Part shown: positions 7,554 through 16,805 of the stretch, piece by piece | Layout of the letters: each line of letters starts with the position of its first letter | Position numbering within the stretch: position 1 is the stretch's first letter | NCBI GenBank assembly: GCA_031423635.1 | Contig: JANPFX010000077.1 | Coordinates: 1 to 64,000 of the forward strand | DNA: 64,000 nucleotides | From: JANLQX01 sp031423635 | GTDB lineage: Bacteria > Actinomycetota > Acidimicrobiia > Acidimicrobiales > JANYDT01 | Reading direction: 5' to 3' | The notes under the pieces: model-generated | Told to the model about the DNA's origin: nothing | What the model saw: the letters and a program-made list of their open reading frames with translations, nothing else | Databases searched by the model: none | Position numbers and translations under genes: made by a program

Positions 7554-9263
7554 GTGACTGATTCGACTTCCCCGGGTCCTGCAGCAGTCCGTCTCGCGGC
7601 GCAGCGCTGGCTCGCCTTGGATCCCGACCCGGTCACCAGAGCCGAGACGCAAGCGCTTCTCGACGCCGCGGCGACCGGCGACGCGAAGGCGGTGGAAGAC
7701 CTCGCCAACCGCTTCACCGGACGTCTCCAGTTCGGTACGGCTGGGATTCGGGCTGCCATCGGCGCCGGGCCGCAGCGGATGAACCGGTTGGTCGTGCGGC
7801 AAACGGCGGCTGGCGTGGCGGCGGATCTCCGCGCGACGGTGCCCGACGCGGCGGCGAGGGGCGTGGTCATCGGCGGCGATGCCCGTCACGGGTCGAAGGA
7901 GTTCGTGGAAGACATTGCGGCAGTCCTCGCCTCGGCGGGCATCGCGTCGATGCGGTTTCCCGACCCGACGCCCACCCCGGTGGTGGCGTTTGCGACGAAG
8001 CATCTCAAGGTCGCCGCCGGCATCCAGGTCACGGCGAGCCACAACCCGCCCGCCGACAACGGGATGAAGGTGTACTGGGGTGACGGCGCCCAGATCGTGC
8101 CGCCCATGGATGAGCGCATCGCCGCGGCGATCGACGTGGTGGCGAACGGTCCCATCGTCCTTGCGGGTCCGGACAGCCCGCTGGCCCAGTTCGTCGACCC
8201 GACGCTCGTCGATCAGTACGTGGCAGGGGTGCACGCGCTCGATCCGCACACCGCCTCGGCGTCAGAGCGAGCGGCGCTGAAGATCGTCATGACCCCGATG
8301 CACGGTGTGGGCGGCGCTCTGCTCGTTCGCATCCTCGGCGAAGCGGGGTTCGCCCAGGTCGTGCCCGTGGCCGAACAGTTCGCACCCGACCCGGACTTCC
8401 CGACGGTGTCGTTCCCCAACCCCGAGGAGCCCGGCGCGCTCGACCTGGCGTTCGCCACGGCCCGGCGCGTCGACGCCGACATCATCATTGCCAACGATCC
8501 CGACGCCGATCGGTGTGCTCTGGCCGTTGCCGATCCGTCCGCTGACGGTGGCTGGCGCATGCTCCGGGGTGACGAGGTGGGCTGGGTTCTCGCCGACCAT
8601 CTCCTGGGGGTACCGTCGGACGACCCGCGTCCGACCCTTCTGATCACGACGCTCGTGTCCTCGTCGCTGCTTCGCGAGATGGCGGCGCGTCGGGGTGCGA
8701 CCTACGTCGAAACGCTCACGGGATTCAAATGGCTCGCCCGGGCAGCCATGGATCGTCCTGATCATCGCCTCGTCCTCGCCTACGAAGAGGCTCTCGGGTA
8801 TTGCGTCGGCGACCTCGTTGCCGACAAGGACGGCTTCAGCGCCGCCCTCGTGGCTGCTGACCTGGCCGCTCGACGCAAGGCCGACGGATCGTCGCTGCTC
8901 GGCGCATTACGCGACATCCAGTCGACCTACGGGCGTTACGACACCTCACAGTGGTCCCTTCGCTTCGACGGACCCACGGCGGCCGAGGATATGGCGGCGC
9001 TCATGGTCCGAGCCCGCGCCGCACACCCGGCGGAGATCGCCGGATGCGCCGTGGTGGAAGAGCGGGACTACCTCACCACCAATCCGCCGGCGGACGTCGT
9101 CGTGTTCTCGCTCGGCGAGACCGGGCGCATCACGGTGCGCCCGAGCGGGACCGAACCGAAGTGCAAGGTCTACTTCGAGGTCGTGTCGCATGAAGGCGCG
9201 GCCGCCGTCACAGTCGACGAGCTCCGACTCGCCATGGCTCTGCTGCTGGGTGTCCCGGCGTGA
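7554..9263 (+). CDS. Phospho-sugar mutase (phosphoglucomutase/phosphomannomutase; possible phosphopentomutase)
   Basis: A 569-aa alpha-D-phosphohexomutase. The phosphoserine loop TASHNPP lies near residue 160, the Mg-binding loop NDPDADR near 313, sugar-binding GFKW and EEALGY follow, and the C-terminal phosphate-binding VRPSGTEPK is intact. The GTG at 7554 is chosen because GGAAGG lies 8 nt upstream and the FGTAGIRA region then falls at the usual distance; the frame is open far upstream without a plausible start. Length is that of the PGM2-like branch, some members of which interconvert pentose 1- and 5-phosphates. Divergence from deoC supports such a role, but the substrate is inferred from context. 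Confidence 0.88.
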   Translation: MTDSTSPGPAAVRLAAQRWLALDPDPVTRAETQALLDAAATGDAKAVEDLANRFTGRLQFGTAGIRAAIGAGPQRMNRLVVRQTAAGVAADLRATVPDAAARGVVIGGDARHGSKEFVEDIAAVLASAGIASMRFPDPTPTPVVAFATKHLKVAAGIQVTASHNPPADNGMKVYWGDGAQIVPPMDERIAAAIDVVANGPIVLAGPDSPLAQFVDPTLVDQYVAGVHALDPHTASASERAALKIVMTPMHGVGGALLVRILGEAGFAQVVPVAEQFAPDPDFPTVSFPNPEEPGALDLAFATARRVDADIIIANDPDADRCALAVADPSADGGWRMLRGDEVGWVLADHLLGVPSDDPRPTLLITTLVSSSLLREMAARRGATYVETLTGFKWLARAAMDRPDHRLVLAYEEALGYCVGDLVADKDGFSAALVAADLAARRKADGSSLLGALRDIQSTYGRYDTSQWSLRFDGPTAAEDMAALMVRARAAHPAEIAGCAVVEERDYLTTNPPADVVVFSLGETGRITVRPSGTEPKCKVYFEVVSHEGAAAVTVDELRLAMALLLGVPA

Positions 9264-9320
9264 TCTGGCGTGTTCGTCGCGTGTCTGGCCATGGCTCTGC
9301 TGCTGGGTGTCCCGGCGTGA
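9231..9320 (+). repeat. Partial 57-bp tandem duplication of the mutase 3' end
   Basis: The last 33 bp of the mutase gene, stop included (9231-9263), recur exactly at 9288-9320 after 24 bp of spacer. The period is 57 bp. The second copy includes the stop again, so the protein is unchanged and the duplicate lies in the short gap before the next gene. Confidence 0.9.
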
Positions 9321-9345
9321 ACCGTCGGACGACAAGGGAACGCTG

Positions 9346-10839
9346 ATGCCCGAGCTCGGGCGGCTCCAGTGGGACCGGTCCTTCGTCAGCGTCCGCGCCG
9401 ATCCAGCAGTTCCGCTGCTCGCTCACGTGCGGGCGACCGGTTCGACCGCAGCTCCCGTGACCGTCCTCGTGATCGTGTCCCCCCTCGCGTCCCACATCGC
9501 CGTCGAGCCGGGCATCGAGGAGCTTGTTCGTTCGGGCCGTCGCGTCGTTGTCGCCGATCACCCCGGCACCGGTGGGAGTGACGAGTGGGCGGGGTCACTT
9601 GATGACTGGATCGACCAGGTCGGTGGCGCGGTGGATGCCGGCGTGCTCGTCGCCATGGGTCCGGCCGCGGGCGACCCCATGGAGCTCGCCGCACTTGCCG
9701 AGCGGTTGGAGCCGCGCGCTGATGGAGCCCACCTCGCCGCGGCCATCGATGCCGTGCGCTCGGCCTGGGTCTTCGGTCCGTGGCACGAACGAACGTCCAC
9801 GGCCCGTCTGAGCGCCGCAGTCCCCGACGCCGCGGCGCTGCACGTTGGGGCGTTGCGTCTCCTCGAGTCACCGTCCACACTCGCCGAGCGCGGTGCCTGG
9901 TTCGACGGGCTCGCCTCGCACGTTTTCAGGACACGACGGGCGAGCCAGGACCCTGACCCGACCCGATCATACGTACTCACACGATTCGGGCAGGTGCACA
10001 TCCGGACGAAAGGTCGTCGCACCCGGCGACCGACGCTCCTCGCACTGCATCCGTCCCCCGGGTCGGCGCGTCCTTATGCGCACATAGCGGGTCGGCTCGG
10101 ATCGACTCGCCGGGTTGTCGCTCCCGACATGCTCGGCAACGGTGACTCCGACGGCCCCGTGGTCCACCACGCGCTCGTCGATGCACTGTCCCCGGAGTTC
10201 AGCGACACCTGCGGTACGTCGCGCACACTGGCCGACTATGCGGACGAGGCGATCGCAGTGCTCGATGGGCTCGGTGAAATCGAGCCCATCGACATCTGGG
10301 GCAACCACACCGGCGCACTCATTGGAATGGAGTTGGCAATCCGCCATCCCCATCGAGTGCGACGACTGGTCATGGACGGCATCACGATCTTCGACCCCGC
10401 GGAGAAGGCCGACATCCTCACCCACTACCTGCCGCCGTTCGAACTCGACGACCATGGCGCCCACCTGTTGCGCGCCTGGGGCATGCGTCACGACATGATC
10501 CTGTTCTGGCCGTGGTATCGGACGAACCCGTCAGGGTGGCGTCCTCTCGGCGCGGTCGAGCCGAGGGCATTGCACGCCATCACGATGGAACTGCTTCGCA
10601 GCGGCCCGACGTTCCGTACCGCCTACGACGCCGCCTTCCGCTACCCGACCACGGCCCGGTTGCCGCTGCTGACCGTTCCGGCCATGCTCACAGTGTTTCC
10701 CGCCGACCCACTCGCCGGCGCGGCCGACGAGGCGTGCCGACTCCTCCCGTCATTGCAGCGGGCCGACATCGGTGGGTACGGCCCCGATCAGCTCGACGCG
10801 TCCGTGGGAGTGATCACCGGATTCCTCGACGCGCCGTGA
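9346..10839 (+). CDS. Alpha/beta hydrolase-fold protein with His at the nucleophile position
   Basis: A 497-aa protein. The C-terminal half is an alpha/beta hydrolase: LLALHPSPGSARPY (oxyanion region), VVAPDMLGNGDSD, then WGNHTGALIGME at the elbow. Here the usual G-x-S-x-G reads GNHTG, so the Ser nucleophile is replaced. The N-terminal half resembles a degenerate second hydrolase-like domain (VVVADHPGTGGSDEW). GxHTG elbows occur in an uncharacterised branch of the superfamily, so activity may be altered rather than lost. The ATG at 9346 has AAGGGA 7 nt before it. The gene converges on the methyltransferase with an 11-nt gap. Function unknown. Confidence 0.75.
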   Translation: MPELGRLQWDRSFVSVRADPAVPLLAHVRATGSTAAPVTVLVIVSPLASHIAVEPGIEELVRSGRRVVVADHPGTGGSDEWAGSLDDWIDQVGGAVDAGVLVAMGPAAGDPMELAALAERLEPRADGAHLAAAIDAVRSAWVFGPWHERTSTARLSAAVPDAAALHVGALRLLESPSTLAERGAWFDGLASHVFRTRRASQDPDPTRSYVLTRFGQVHIRTKGRRTRRPTLLALHPSPGSARPYAHIAGRLGSTRRVVAPDMLGNGDSDGPVVHHALVDALSPEFSDTCGTSRTLADYADEAIAVLDGLGEIEPIDIWGNHTGALIGMELAIRHPHRVRRLVMDGITIFDPAEKADILTHYLPPFELDDHGAHLLRAWGMRHDMILFWPWYRTNPSGWRPLGAVEPRALHAITMELLRSGPTFRTAYDAAFRYPTTARLPLLTVPAMLTVFPADPLAGAADEACRLLPSLQRADIGGYGPDQLDASVGVITGFLDAP

Positions 10840-10850
10840 TTCGATCGGAC

Positions 10851-12209
10851 CTACGCCAGCCACCAGCCCGGGAGTGCTGTTCGGGTGCCTGACGCATACT
10901 TCGCCAACCGCTCACGGCCGGTCGTGCTCAGCAGGTCGATGATGTCGAAGTACGCGGACGGCCCGGCCGAACGGAGTGCCCTCGCCGGTTCAGTGTTGCG
11001 TTCGGGGAGATGGGTGGTCAGAAGCACGACCGGGCACCCGTCGACATGGTCGCGAATGGCGTGCAGACGGCCAAGGGTGTCCCACACCGCACCGGCGTTG
11101 GTCATTCCTGCCCGATGAGTCGTATGCGCGCCGACGATCTTGAAGTACCACGTCTTCCCGTGATTGTCGGTGGCTCGGAAATCGACCGACACACCCGTTT
11201 TGGCGATCTTCGGCGAGACGCTGTCGATGATGAACCCGGCAGCCCGCAGAACGGAGTCGGCGAGCTTCGCCGCGCCCATCGAATCATCTCCTTCGAGGTC
11301 ATCCGTACGCATGCCTTCGGCGGCAACCCGGGCACGGGCGATTTCCACGTACGCAGGATCGAGGTCGTAGCCGATGTAGCGCCGACCGAGGCGCGACGCG
11401 GCAACCATTGACGAACCACTGCCGAGGAACGGATCGAGCACCAAGTCGTTTTCATACGTATACAGACGAATAAGCTGCTCGGGAAGCTCGACCGGGAAGG
11501 GCGCCGGATGACCGACCCGCTTCGCCGACTCCGGCGCGATGTCCCACAGGTCGAGCGTCAGCGAGAGGAAGTCGTCGGTGGCGATCGTGGCAGTGTGCGG
11601 GAGGTTCTCCTTCGCCCGTGTGGCCGCGTTGCGCGCTCGATCAAAGCGACCCTTCGACGCGATGATGATGCGTTCGGTGAGGTCGCGGAGCACCGGATTC
11701 GCCGGGCTGCGGTATGAACCCCAGGCGCACGACCCGGTTGCGCCGACGGCCTTGCGCCAGATGACCTCGCCCCGCAGCAGGACTCCGAGGTCGTCCTGCA
11801 GGATGTGGATCACGTCGGCCGACAGACTGCGGTAGGGCTTGCGTCCGAGGTTGGCGACATTGACCGCGATACGTCCGCCGGGTTCGAGGACCCGGACACA
11901 CTCGGTGAACACCTCGCGGAGCATGGCAAGGAACTCGACGTAGGACGACGGCACGTGATCTGCGGTCAGTTCCTCCTCGTACTGCTTGCCGGCAAAGTAA
12001 GGCGGCGACGTGACGACGAGCGCGACCGAACCGTCCGCAAGCGCGGCCATCGAGCGCGAGTCCCCACAGACGAACGGCTCGGCAATAGCGAACGGCGCCA
12101 GCACCGTGTCATCGTCGGACAGCCTGGGAGCGGTGAAGCGCGTGTAGAAGCCCGTGGCGTCGTGGGCCTCCCGGCGGCCCGATCCAAAATTCGATGTCGT
12201 CGTGGCCAC
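10851..12209 (-). CDS. Solitary site-specific DNA methyltransferase (beta-class order) with C-terminal extension
   Basis: A 452-aa amino-methyltransferase. Catalytic motif IV TSPPY (residues 67-71) precedes the SAM-binding motif I LDPFLGSGSS (about 250), the beta-class order, so it methylates adenine N6 or cytosine N4. After residue 290 there is a domain of about 150 aa with VDFRATDNHGKTWYFKI and VVLLTTHLP strands, reminiscent of a restriction-nuclease-like fold without a clear catalytic E-x-K. No restriction gene is adjacent, so a regulatory or housekeeping role is likely. The start is a GTG at 12209 without a good ribosome site. The recognition sequence cannot be predicted. Confidence 0.85.
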   Translation of the reverse strand: MATTTSNFGSGRREAHDATGFYTRFTAPRLSDDDTVLAPFAIAEPFVCGDSRSMAALADGSVALVVTSPPYFAGKQYEEELTADHVPSSYVEFLAMLREVFTECVRVLEPGGRIAVNVANLGRKPYRSLSADVIHILQDDLGVLLRGEVIWRKAVGATGSCAWGSYRSPANPVLRDLTERIIIASKGRFDRARNAATRAKENLPHTATIATDDFLSLTLDLWDIAPESAKRVGHPAPFPVELPEQLIRLYTYENDLVLDPFLGSGSSMVAASRLGRRYIGYDLDPAYVEIARARVAAEGMRTDDLEGDDSMGAAKLADSVLRAAGFIIDSVSPKIAKTGVSVDFRATDNHGKTWYFKIVGAHTTHRAGMTNAGAVWDTLGRLHAIRDHVDGCPVVLLTTHLPERNTEPARALRSAGPSAYFDIIDLLSTTGRERLAKYASGTRTALPGWWLA

Positions 12210-12337
12210 GGTGGTAACGACGGTAGTGGGCAGCCGCGCGCGCCGCGAGTCTCGTGGGCCAGCTCACTCGCTTGGGCCGGCAAACACCGGGAAAACCACG
12301 GTCTGCTGGCCGGAGCGAGCCGGCCGGCCCACGGTCG

Positions 12338-13435
12338 CTAGGCCGCTGCGAGTTCGGCGGCGAGCGCCGCGTAGCGCGGTTTGATGACCTGCTCGATGAG
12401 GTGCAGGCGCCCGTCGAAGGCCCAGAATGCGCTCTTCATGCCGTTGACGGTGAACCAGCGGAGATCGTCGAGGCCATAGTCGAAGGTGTCGCACAGCGTG
12501 GCGAACTCCGACGACATGGAGCAGCCGCTCATCAGCCGGTTGTCGGTGTTCACCGTCACCCGGAACCGGAGTCGTTTGAGCAGGTGAATGGGATGCTCAG
12601 CGATGGACCGCGCCGCGCCGGTGTGCACGTTCGAAGTCGGGCACATCTCGAGCGGCACCCGTCGATCGCGGACGTAGGAAGCCAAACGGCCGAGCGCGTA
12701 CGTGCCGTCGGGCCGCATGGTGATGTCGTCGACGATGCGTACTCCGTGGCCGAGGCGCTCGGCACCGCAGTACTGCAGCGCCTCGTGGATCGACGGCAGA
12801 CCGAACGCTTCGCCGGCATGGATCGTCGTATGGAAGTTCGCCTCGTGGATGCGATTGAACGCCCCGAGATGACGAGACGGCGGGAAGCCGTCCTCCGGTC
12901 CAGCGATGTCGAAACCGATCACGTTGTTGTCCCGATGGCGGATCGCCAGCTCGGCGATCTCGAACGAGTGCGCCTCCTGGCGCATCGCCGACAGCAGGGT
13001 GCCGATGGTGATGGTGTTCCCGGCGGATTCGGCCGACTTGCGACCGAGCTCGAAGCCCTCGACGACGGCGTCGACAACGTCGTCGAGGCTGAGGCCCTTC
13101 TTGAGGTGCTGTTCGGGGGCGAAGCGGATCTCGGCATAGACGACGCCGTCGGCGGCGAGGTCCTCGGCGGCCTCCGCAGCGATTCGGGTGAGCGCGTCAC
13201 GGTCCTGCATCACGCCAACGGTGTGGTCGAAGGTGGAGAGGTACAGCGGAAGCGACAGCCGGTCGGCGCCTTCGCGGATCTTCGCCGCAAGTTCGTCCGG
13301 GTCGGTCGAGGGCAGGCCGGCGTAGCCGAACTCCTTGGCCAGCTCGATCATCGTTTGGGGACGCAATCCGCCATCGAGATGATCGTGGAGCAGGACCTTC
13401 GGGGCTCGGCGGATGACTTCCAGCGAAAGGCTCAT
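12338..13435 (-). CDS. add: Adenosine deaminase
   Basis: A 365-aa zinc amidohydrolase that converts adenosine and deoxyadenosine to inosine and deoxyinosine. The metal-binding HDHLDG lies near the N terminus, HAGEAFG carries the zinc His and catalytic Glu, LGHGVRI holds the active-site His, and NTDNRLMSG the zinc Asp. The ATG at 13435 (MSLSLEVIRRAPK) fits the family; the frame is open further upstream into the divergent gene. It diverges from the RidA gene by about 125 nt. It is one of the catabolic enzymes served by the nucleoside importer downstream. Confidence 0.93.
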   Translation of the reverse strand: MSLSLEVIRRAPKVLLHDHLDGGLRPQTMIELAKEFGYAGLPSTDPDELAAKIREGADRLSLPLYLSTFDHTVGVMQDRDALTRIAAEAAEDLAADGVVYAEIRFAPEQHLKKGLSLDDVVDAVVEGFELGRKSAESAGNTITIGTLLSAMRQEAHSFEIAELAIRHRDNNVIGFDIAGPEDGFPPSRHLGAFNRIHEANFHTTIHAGEAFGLPSIHEALQYCGAERLGHGVRIVDDITMRPDGTYALGRLASYVRDRRVPLEMCPTSNVHTGAARSIAEHPIHLLKRLRFRVTVNTDNRLMSGCSMSSEFATLCDTFDYGLDDLRWFTVNGMKSAFWAFDGRLHLIEQVIKPRYAALAAELAAA

Positions 13436-13561
13436 GTCCCATTCTTGCCTGCGACCGAGAGGGTGGCGCCCCGCACCACGGCCGCGCCCGCGGTGAGCGG
13501 TCACGGACGTCCGACCGCAGGTCCGGCCGATCTCGCCCCTTCTCGCGTAACCTCGCCTGCC

Positions 13562-13972
13562 ATGTCGGATCGTCAGCGGATTTCGTCGGGTCTGCCCTAC
13601 GAGCTCATCGTCGGGTACAGCCGGGCCATCCGTGTCCACGAGCACGTCTACGTCTCCGGCACCACCCCGCAGTGGGAGAACGGCACGGTCGACCCCGATC
13701 CGGAGCGTCAGGTGCGGCGCTGCTTCGAGATCATCGAGAAGGCGCTGATGGAGGCGGGCGGTTCATTGGCCGGCGTCGTCCGCACGCGTATCTACCTGAC
13801 GAGCACCGACACGGTGCGGGCCGTCGAGAAGGTGCACGGCGAACTGTTCGGAGACGTCCGTCCGGCGAACTCCACGGTCGTCGTGGCGGCACTCCTCAAT
13901 CCGGCCTGGAAGGTCGAGATCGAAGCCGACGCCGTCATCGGGTCGAGGGACCGCGAACGCACCGGGAGCTGA
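13562..13972 (+). CDS. RidA/YjgF family protein
   Basis: A 136-aa member of the Rid family, trimeric proteins that hydrolyse reactive enamine/imine intermediates or act in degradation pathways. Typical features are YVSGTTPQ, the conserved Arg in VVRTRIYLT, and the C-terminal KVEIEADAV strand. The ATG at 13562 follows the cytosine-rich divergent promoter region. Only 6 nt separate its stop from the nucleoside hydrolase ATG, so the two are cotranscribed. In nucleoside or pyrimidine degradation, Rid proteins can remove reactive amino intermediates. The specific role here is inference. Confidence 0.85.
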   Translation: MSDRQRISSGLPYELIVGYSRAIRVHEHVYVSGTTPQWENGTVDPDPERQVRRCFEIIEKALMEAGGSLAGVVRTRIYLTSTDTVRAVEKVHGELFGDVRPANSTVVVAALLNPAWKVEIEADAVIGSRDRERTGS

Positions 13973-13978
13973 GCCGTC

Positions 13979-14932
13979 ATGACCGGGCCGTCCACACCTC
14001 GGGTCCTCATCGACTGCGATCCCGGTCACGACGATGTCTTCGCGATCGCCGTCGCGGCGCAGCACTGTGCCATCGTCGGGGTCACGACGGTAGCGGGCAA
14101 CTCTCCGCTGACGAACACCACCCGTAACGCGTTGATCGCCATGGATCTGTTCGGTCTGCACTTCGTGCCGGTGCACAGCGGGTCTGCAGTACCGGTGAAT
14201 GGTCAAGAGGGACGCTATCCCGAGGCGCATGGGCGTTCCGGTCTCGATGGGCCGGTGCCCCGCACACCCTCGCGCGGTGTCGACGGGACCGACGCCGTAT
14301 CGTTCATCATCGACACGGTGCGGGCGACCGAAGGATTGTGGCTCGTCCCGATCGGTCCCCTGACCAACATCGCCCTTGCGCTGCGCCGCGCCCCCGACAT
14401 CTCGCGACGAGTGGCCGGCATCTCGATCATGGGTGGGTCACTGACGCACGGGAACATGACGAGTGCGGCGGAGTTCAACATCTGGTTCGACCCCGAGGCC
14501 GCCGACGAGGTGTTCCGGTCCGGCGCGCCGATGATGATGTGCGGCCTCGACCTGACCCATCAGGTAGCGGCCGACGGGAGATTCATCGACGCGTTGGAGT
14601 CGCACGGGACCGACACCTCGCGTTTCTGTGCCGAGCTGATGCGCTTCTACCACGGGTACTCAGCGCGCTTAGTTCACCTGGAGGGCGAGTCCGCGTATCG
14701 TCACCGGGTCCCGATGCATGATCCCTGCGCGGTGATGGCGATCACCCATCCGCACCTCTTCACCGTCGAACGCCTGCACGTCGTGGTCGAGACTGCGGGG
14801 ACGCACACCCGGGGCATGACCCACCCGGACCTCCGCCCGTGGGCCGACCCGACCCGTGCGAACGTCGACGCTGTCGTCGTCGCCCGCCGTGATCAGGCGC
14901 TCGATGTCGTTCTTGGCGCCCTGATGCGTTGA
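13979..14932 (+). CDS. Inosine-uridine-preferring nucleoside hydrolase family protein
   Basis: A 317-aa enzyme that hydrolyses the N-glycosidic bond of ribonucleosides to free base and ribose. The calcium-binding signature DCDPGHDD is at the N terminus, AEFNIWFDPEAA supplies ribose-binding residues, and MHDPCAV carries the C-terminal Asp. The ATG at 13979 is preceded by gggagctga, a ribosome site overlapping the upstream stop region. It pairs with RidA on the plus strand and converges on cdd across a dispersed repeat. Base preference cannot be read. Confidence 0.92.
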   Translation: MTGPSTPRVLIDCDPGHDDVFAIAVAAQHCAIVGVTTVAGNSPLTNTTRNALIAMDLFGLHFVPVHSGSAVPVNGQEGRYPEAHGRSGLDGPVPRTPSRGVDGTDAVSFIIDTVRATEGLWLVPIGPLTNIALALRRAPDISRRVAGISIMGGSLTHGNMTSAAEFNIWFDPEAADEVFRSGAPMMMCGLDLTHQVAADGRFIDALESHGTDTSRFCAELMRFYHGYSARLVHLEGESAYRHRVPMHDPCAVMAITHPHLFTVERLHVVVETAGTHTRGMTHPDLRPWADPTRANVDAVVVARRDQALDVVLGALMR

Positions 14933-15019
14933 CGGTGATCGTCCGCCGGCCCGGGCCGGCCTTCACCAGCATCGCGGTTGGGATCGGTTGCCCAACGGTC
15001 GGAACCGGTCGCCATCTGC

Positions 15020-15168
15020 GGCTGAACGCCTCCTAGCCACGTTCGGAGGTGTTCTGCCCCCATATATGGGGGCAACCTCTCTCCCAGTGGCACCGGCCAC
15101 TCGTGTTGCGAGCAGTCGAGCGAAGCGAGCGGCGCAGCGCCATTGAACAGAGGGGCAACCTCTCTTCC
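15020..15168 (-). repeat. Modular dispersed repeat, copy 2
   Basis: Same module order as copy 1, on the minus strand: a slightly divergent box (ggaagagaggttgcccc), a core with cttcgctcg instead of ctccgctcg, a full box, the perfect 20-bp palindrome (centred near 15064), then a terminal hairpin whose 14-nt arms (15020-15033, 15045-15058) pair at 12 of 14 positions. It fills the gap between the convergent nucleoside hydrolase and cdd and begins within 5 nt of the cdd stop. Confidence 0.85.
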
Positions 15169-15172
15169 AATG

Positions 15173-15571
15173 TCAGTGGAGGTCGTCGGGGCCGAAGGAG
15201 TCGGGGAGGATGTCGTCGAGGGTTTTGATGCCGCCGACGCCTTTGACGAGGAGTTGTTTGCCGCCGTGTTCGAGGAGCAGCTGGCGGCAGCGGCCGCACG
15301 GGGCGAGGACGTAGCCCTCGGCGTGGACCGCGACGAACGCCACGAGGCGTCCACCACCGCTCGCCATGAGCGACGACACCAGCCCGCACTCGGCGCAGAG
15401 CCCGAGACCGTAGGACGCGTTCTCGACGTTGCAGCCGGTGACGATGCGCCCGTCGTCGACCAGAGCGGCGGCGCCGACCGGGAACTTGGAATACGGGGCG
15501 TAGGACTTCTCGGTCATGGCGAGCGCCGCGGCGTGCAGCGCATCCCAGTCGACGGTCGGGGGAGAGGACAC
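15173..15571 (-). CDS. cdd: Cytidine deaminase
   Basis: A 132-aa zinc hydrolase converting cytidine and deoxycytidine to uridine and deoxyuridine. Zinc ligands and the proton shuttle are C59-A-E61 and PCGRC (C92, C95); NVENASYG binds the ribose. The GTG at 15571 is chosen: it lies 4 nt after the stop of the upstream permease and gives the normal length of the small homotetrameric type. It is therefore the last gene of the nucleoside importer operon, linking uptake to deamination. Repeat copy 2 begins right after its stop codon. Confidence 0.93.
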   Translation of the reverse strand: MSSPPTVDWDALHAAALAMTEKSYAPYSKFPVGAAALVDDGRIVTGCNVENASYGLGLCAECGLVSSLMASGGGRLVAFVAVHAEGYVLAPCGRCRQLLLEHGGKQLLVKGVGGIKTLDDILPDSFGPDDLH

Positions 15572-15575
15572 CGAT

Positions 15576-16805
15576 CTACCCCGCCTGTCCCTTGATGTAC
15601 GGCCGACCGCTCTCGGCCGGGGGTCGTTGGCGCTTCGAGGCAACCGTGAGCACGATCAGGGTCAGCAGATACGGCAGGGCTTTGATCAATGCGTCATTGA
15701 TGATCTCGTTGGCCGAGGCGAACCACAACACGAACGCGGCAACGACCCCCAGCCCGGCGGCCGGCTTGAAGCGCTTCTTCGCCACGTTCCATGCGGCTGC
15801 CAGCAGGAACGAGAGGCCCACGGCGCCGATGACCGCACGCGACTCGAGACCGAGCTGGAAACCGACGGACTGGCTGAAGCTGAACAGCAGCGCACCGATC
15901 GACAGCAGGCCGGGCATCCAGTTGCCGAAGATCATGGCGGCCAGGCCCAGGTAGCCCCGGTTCGCCGTCATGCCCTGCTGATACTTGAGGCTGTCGAGGA
16001 CCAGCCAGGCACCACCGAGACCGGCCAGGCTGCCGGAGATGAGCAGCGCCATCCACCGGGTGAAGATGACGTTCACGCCGAGGGACTCGGCGGCGGCCGG
16101 CTTCTCGCCACTGCTGCGAAGGCGCAGACCGAACGGCGTCCGCCAGACCAGATACCAGATCGCCGGGATGAGGAGGAGCAGGAGAACCGACGACCAGGCG
16201 ACCTCGATGGTGAAGCCCCGGACCGTGCCAGCGAGGTCGGAGAGGAGGAACCACCGCTTGTCCTCGATGGTCTGAAGCCAGTCGCCGATGAACGGGATGG
16301 AGAACTTGCTGCCGAAGTTCCGCACCGACGGAGAGTCGGCGATGGTGCCGAGGTCGCCTTCGCGGCCCTTTCCGTCGAAGAAGATGCCGGAGAGGTAGCG
16401 GACGAGGCCCACCGACAAGATGTTGATCGCGACGCCGGCCACCGTCTGATCGACGGCGAACGTCACGGTGGCAAGGGCGAGGAGTGCCCCACCGAGGAAG
16501 CCGCCGATGAGCCCCCCGAGAAGCGCCCCCCACGGCCCGAAGTGCCAGCCGAGATAGCCGGCACCCCACGTGCCCATGATCATCATGCCCTCGAGGCCGA
16601 TGTTGAACACCCCGGCGCGCTCGGCGACGAGTCCTCCGAGTCCGGCGAGGATCACCGGAACGGCAAAGCCAAGAGCGGTGCTGACCGTCGATGACCCGGT
16701 GAGTCCCGGAGCACTGAACAGCCGGGCGGAGATCGAGAGGAGGAGTACAACACCGAGGGCGCTGAGCGAAGCGCGCTGCCATCCGTTCAGGCGGACATTC
16801 ATCAT
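15576..16805 (-). CDS. Nucleoside ABC transporter permease (second subunit)
   Basis: A 409-aa polytopic inner-membrane permease of the BPD_transp_2 type, as in BMP-family nucleoside importers. The conserved loop with ERAGVFNIGLEGMM lies after the second hydrophobic segment, and RSSGEKPAAAESLGVNV forms the coupling-helix region that contacts the ATPase. Its ATG (16805) overlaps the stop of the first permease by 4 nt (ATGA), so translation is coupled. cdd follows 4 nt after its stop. The last 25 residues are a charged cytoplasmic tail. Substrate assignment to nucleosides rests on the neighbouring binding protein and catabolic genes. Confidence 0.9.
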   Translation of the reverse strand: MMNVRLNGWQRASLSALGVVLLLSISARLFSAPGLTGSSTVSTALGFAVPVILAGLGGLVAERAGVFNIGLEGMMIMGTWGAGYLGWHFGPWGALLGGLIGGFLGGALLALATVTFAVDQTVAGVAINILSVGLVRYLSGIFFDGKGREGDLGTIADSPSVRNFGSKFSIPFIGDWLQTIEDKRWFLLSDLAGTVRGFTIEVAWSSVLLLLLIPAIWYLVWRTPFGLRLRSSGEKPAAAESLGVNVIFTRWMALLISGSLAGLGGAWLVLDSLKYQQGMTANRGYLGLAAMIFGNWMPGLLSIGALLFSFSQSVGFQLGLESRAVIGAVGLSFLLAAAWNVAKKRFKPAAGLGVVAAFVLWFASANEIINDALIKALPYLLTLIVLTVASKRQRPPAESGRPYIKGQAG

